Positions 32,190 through 34,428 of a stretch of DNA of 34,428 bases are shown here, in pieces. The notes under the pieces are model-generated. The model saw only the letters and a list, made by a program, of their open reading frames with translations, ran no database searches and was not told where the DNA came from. The translations under genes and the position numbers were made by a program. Each line of letters opens with the position of its first letter. Within the stretch, counting starts at the first letter, position 1. Origin of the DNA: Pseudomonas rhizoryzae (GTDB lineage: Bacteria; Pseudomonadota; Gammaproteobacteria; Pseudomonadales; Pseudomonadaceae); assembly GCF_005250615.1 (NCBI RefSeq), contig NZ_SULM01000023.1:1-34428 (forward strand). The letters run 5' to 3'.

Positions 32190-34118
32190 TCAACCTGCCA
32201 GGATCGCCGCCGCTCCGCGCGGCTGCCGCGTGTACCACAGCACCCGGCTCACGCCCCGGGTCACTGCCACATAACTCAGACGCAGCGCCTCGTCGGCCAT
32301 GGCTTCGTCGTAGCTTTGTTGGAAATGCCCACTGACTGCATAAAGCGCGTTCCGCAGGGGGTGCGTCTGCTGGGGCTGGCCATCGTCCAGCACGATCGCT
32401 ACCTCTGCCTGCAAGCCCTTGGCTCGGTGGATGGTGCAGGTTCGCACGCCAGGCTGGCGTCCCAACTGTTCGTTCAGGGCTTTCAGAGGTGCATTCAGAC
32501 GGCTCATCACCATCACCGCGCAACGCTCCGGCCGTTCACGTTCCGCCGCATAGCGCCGCTGTACCTCAATCTCATTCAGCAGCGAGGGCAACTGCCGACC
32601 GATATCGAATTGCGGTACGACCTTCACGCCATGCCCTTGCTCATCTGCAGTACGGAAAGCTTGGGTACGCTTGGGCTGTTTGTGGCGCACCTGCGCCAGG
32701 ATACGCTCACCATCCGCCACGATCTGCGGCGAAGACCTATAGTTGGTGCCCAGCATCAATGTCTGGCTCGGTTTTTGACCAGGAAACCAGTGATCGAAAT
32801 GAATGAACAATTCCGGTGAGCTGCCACGCCAGCCATAGATGGATTGCCAGTCATCGCCGATGGCCATCAAGGACGGCGCGACCTTTTCTTCGGCAAGCCT
32901 TCGTTGGACCTGTTGGAGCCACAGAGCGATCTGCGGCGAGATGTCTTGGAATTCATCGATCAGCAAATGGGTAAAGGGCTCCAGACGGCCAATCAGGGCA
33001 CGGCTGGGCTTCTTTTCCAGGCGATCCGTCAGGACGGCGAAGGCGGTGTTGAAGGTGACGAGTCGCTGCTCCTTCAACAGCTTGCCGAAATGCCGCCAAA
33101 ACTGCTGCATGGCTTCCAGGAAGATTCGATCTCGTGTCGAGCATTCCAGCTGACTGCTCTTGAGCGAGCCGACGCGTATTCCCAGGGTTTCGGCGAACGA
33201 CGCCTGGCTGTAGAAGAGCTCGAACAGCGGTTGTGGCTGTCGTTCGCCATTGAGTACGAAGGGCTGCAGTGGAGCATCGGTCGGAGGGGCTCCTTCGTCC
33301 GGTGCCGCCAGCTCCAGCAGTAGATGAATGCGTCGGCGAAATCCGGCTTCTTCGCGATAACACTTCTCGTAAGCCTGCAACAGCAATTCACGCTGACCGT
33401 CATTCAGCGTCGCACCCGCTAGCAGGGCATTGTCAGGCTCGTCGTCCGATTTGGCATTCGTAGATAGTTGCTCGAACCACTGCGTAGCCCGCAACTCCAG
33501 GCGAGCCAGTTGCGCCATCGCAGAATGAAAGGTTCGCACCAGTTCTTTTGTCGCCTCGTCGTCAAGGGGCATGTCCCAGAATGCTAGGACGCGCTTCAGC
33601 TGGCTGCGCAGCTCTTCACAGGACGCCTTGGTAAAGGAGATGACCGTCAACCGTTCCCGTGGAATATCCAGGTGACAAAGCATGAACACTACCCGCAGCA
33701 CCAGCGTCGTAGTTTTACCCGAACCGGCTCCGGCAAAGATCCGTGTCGCAGCAGTGCGAGCCAGGATCATCTTCCACTGCTCTGGCGAAGGTGACTGGAT
33801 GATGCCTTGGGCTACGGCTTGCTCGACCCGATTCCTCATCCGCTGCTCCTGCGAGCGCTTTACCGTGAGCGCAGGGCCATAGATCTGTATAGGGGAGGGC
33901 GCAGCAGTCATGGTGGGTTGAGCGATAGGCTCCTTCTTATTGTTGCCTGCCTGCCGTAATGCCTTTGACGCCCGCGGTACCTTTTGAGGCTTCGACTCGG
34001 CTGTTTTCTTCCGGTGGTTGGGCGCGGGCTCTCCTTTAAGGAAGAGCGCGGTGCGCGGAAACCAGTCGCCCAGGGTTTTCGCCAGGTGTTGTCGATAGCG
34101 GGCCAGGATGGAAGTCAT
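32190..34118 (-). CDS. UvrD/Rep-family superfamily 1 DNA helicase
   Basis: A 642-residue ATP-dependent helicase. Motifs in order: Q-motif SPEQWKMI (about 111), Walker A GAGSGKTTT (130-138), LIDEFQD (motif II), GDDWQSIYGWRGS (III), GTNYRSSP (IV), TIHRAKGLQAEVAIVL (V) and LSYVAVTRGVSRV (VI). Residues 1-90 are basic and look disordered, an addition to the core. The protein is shorter than UvrD (about 720). GAGG precedes the ATG. It likely acts in DNA repair or clearing of replication or transcription conflicts near the rRNA operon; the latter is inference. Confidence 0.88.
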   Translation of the reverse strand: MTSILARYRQHLAKTLGDWFPRTALFLKGEPAPNHRKKTAESKPQKVPRASKALRQAGNNKKEPIAQPTMTAAPSPIQIYGPALTVKRSQEQRMRNRVEQAVAQGIIQSPSPEQWKMILARTAATRIFAGAGSGKTTTLVLRVVFMLCHLDIPRERLTVISFTKASCEELRSQLKRVLAFWDMPLDDEATKELVRTFHSAMAQLARLELRATQWFEQLSTNAKSDDEPDNALLAGATLNDGQRELLLQAYEKCYREEAGFRRRIHLLLELAAPDEGAPPTDAPLQPFVLNGERQPQPLFELFYSQASFAETLGIRVGSLKSSQLECSTRDRIFLEAMQQFWRHFGKLLKEQRLVTFNTAFAVLTDRLEKKPSRALIGRLEPFTHLLIDEFQDISPQIALWLQQVQRRLAEEKVAPSLMAIGDDWQSIYGWRGSSPELFIHFDHWFPGQKPSQTLMLGTNYRSSPQIVADGERILAQVRHKQPKRTQAFRTADEQGHGVKVVPQFDIGRQLPSLLNEIEVQRRYAAERERPERCAVMVMSRLNAPLKALNEQLGRQPGVRTCTIHRAKGLQAEVAIVLDDGQPQQTHPLRNALYAVSGHFQQSYDEAMADEALRLSYVAVTRGVSRVLWYTRQPRGAAAILAG

Positions 34119-34222
34119 GCAATCCTCGAAACATCGTCTTCCGGCATCTTACCCTGCATGAATGACAACCCGTCCTTTCCGAGCCTTTCGAGTGCGCTTT
34201 GAAAGATTCTTAAAATAACCTG

Positions 34223-34250
34223 TTGACCTGCTCCGAAACTCCCCTATAAT
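34223..34250 (+). promoter_or_regulatory. rRNA-type promoter P1
   Basis: TTGACC (34223-34228) and TATAAT (34245-34250) are 16 bp apart, followed by GCGCC, a discriminator typical of stringently controlled genes. An AT-rich tract at 34198-34220 could be an UP element. It points out of the window. Confidence 0.8.
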
Positions 34251-34382
34251 GCGCCCCACTTCCGGCGCAGACGCTGAAGGGGCTTGAAAATCAAGCACTT
34301 AGGTCTGAGTCGGGCGAGGGGTCAACGGAGTCCTCGCCGCTTGGTCAACGTCTTCGGCGATGACGAAGTGAAAGGGGAGGGG

Positions 34383-34410
34383 TTGACAGCGTCTTAGGAT
34401 GCTGTAGGAT
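34383..34410 (+). promoter_or_regulatory. rRNA-type promoter P2
   Basis: TTGACA (34383-34388) and TAGGAT (34405-34410) are 16 bp apart and followed by TCGCCTCCCGCTG, the form seen before 16S genes in Pseudomonas. No tRNA or rRNA gene lies inside the window; 34119-34428 otherwise has no gene. Confidence 0.8.
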
Positions 34411-34428
34411 TCGCCTCCCGCTGCCGCG

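Overview
The window reads as a stretch of accessory catabolic chromosome from a high-GC gammaproteobacterium, most likely a Pseudomonas. The evidence is the close match of the anthranilate dioxygenase set to pseudomonad AntABC, the XylS/AraC and LysR regulators, AANAANAA (Crc/Hfq-type) motifs at transporter translation starts, and a Pseudomonas-like double rRNA promoter at the right edge. Species is not resolved from sequence alone.

Left edge (1-1260): the C-terminal end of an IS630-family transposase, then a 157-bp MITE with TA flanks, then a comparatively AT-rich EamA/DMT exporter gene. 1411-7286: a divergent short-chain dehydrogenase, then an operon encoding a dienelactone-hydrolase/NTF2 fusion, a second SDR, a styrene/indole-type FAD monooxygenase, its flavin reductase and an outer-membrane channel of the phenol MetA/SphA type. 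The gene order matches the iifABCD indole-degradation cluster. 7287-8157 is gene-free and holds a terminator and degenerate palindromic repeats, two of them in tandem. 8158-13265: antC, antB and antA (minus), a divergent AraC regulator, and a second XylS-like AraC regulator whose stop codon overlaps the first at one CTAG. Together these genes predict indole -> anthranilate -> catechol. XylS-type TGCA-N6-GGNTA boxes lie in front of the monooxygenase operon and both regulators.

13486-17596: a LysR regulator and a tripartite tricarboxylate transporter (tctCBA). 17891-30722: a sugar-acid or lactone catabolic region with two MFS permeases, GntP permease, two COG3618 amidohydrolases, an SMP-30 lactonase, a YncE-like beta-propeller, a PdxA-family dehydrogenase, a cytochrome b561, an L-rhamnonate-dehydratase-like enolase and a LysR regulator. 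Three of its promoters share an operator-like motif, which suggests one regulon. A second copy of the MITE sits 4 bp from one of these operators.

30776-34118: a tautomerase divergent from a LysR regulator, then a UvrD/Rep-type helicase. 34119-34428 carries tandem P1/P2 promoters that point out of the window toward a probable rRNA operon.
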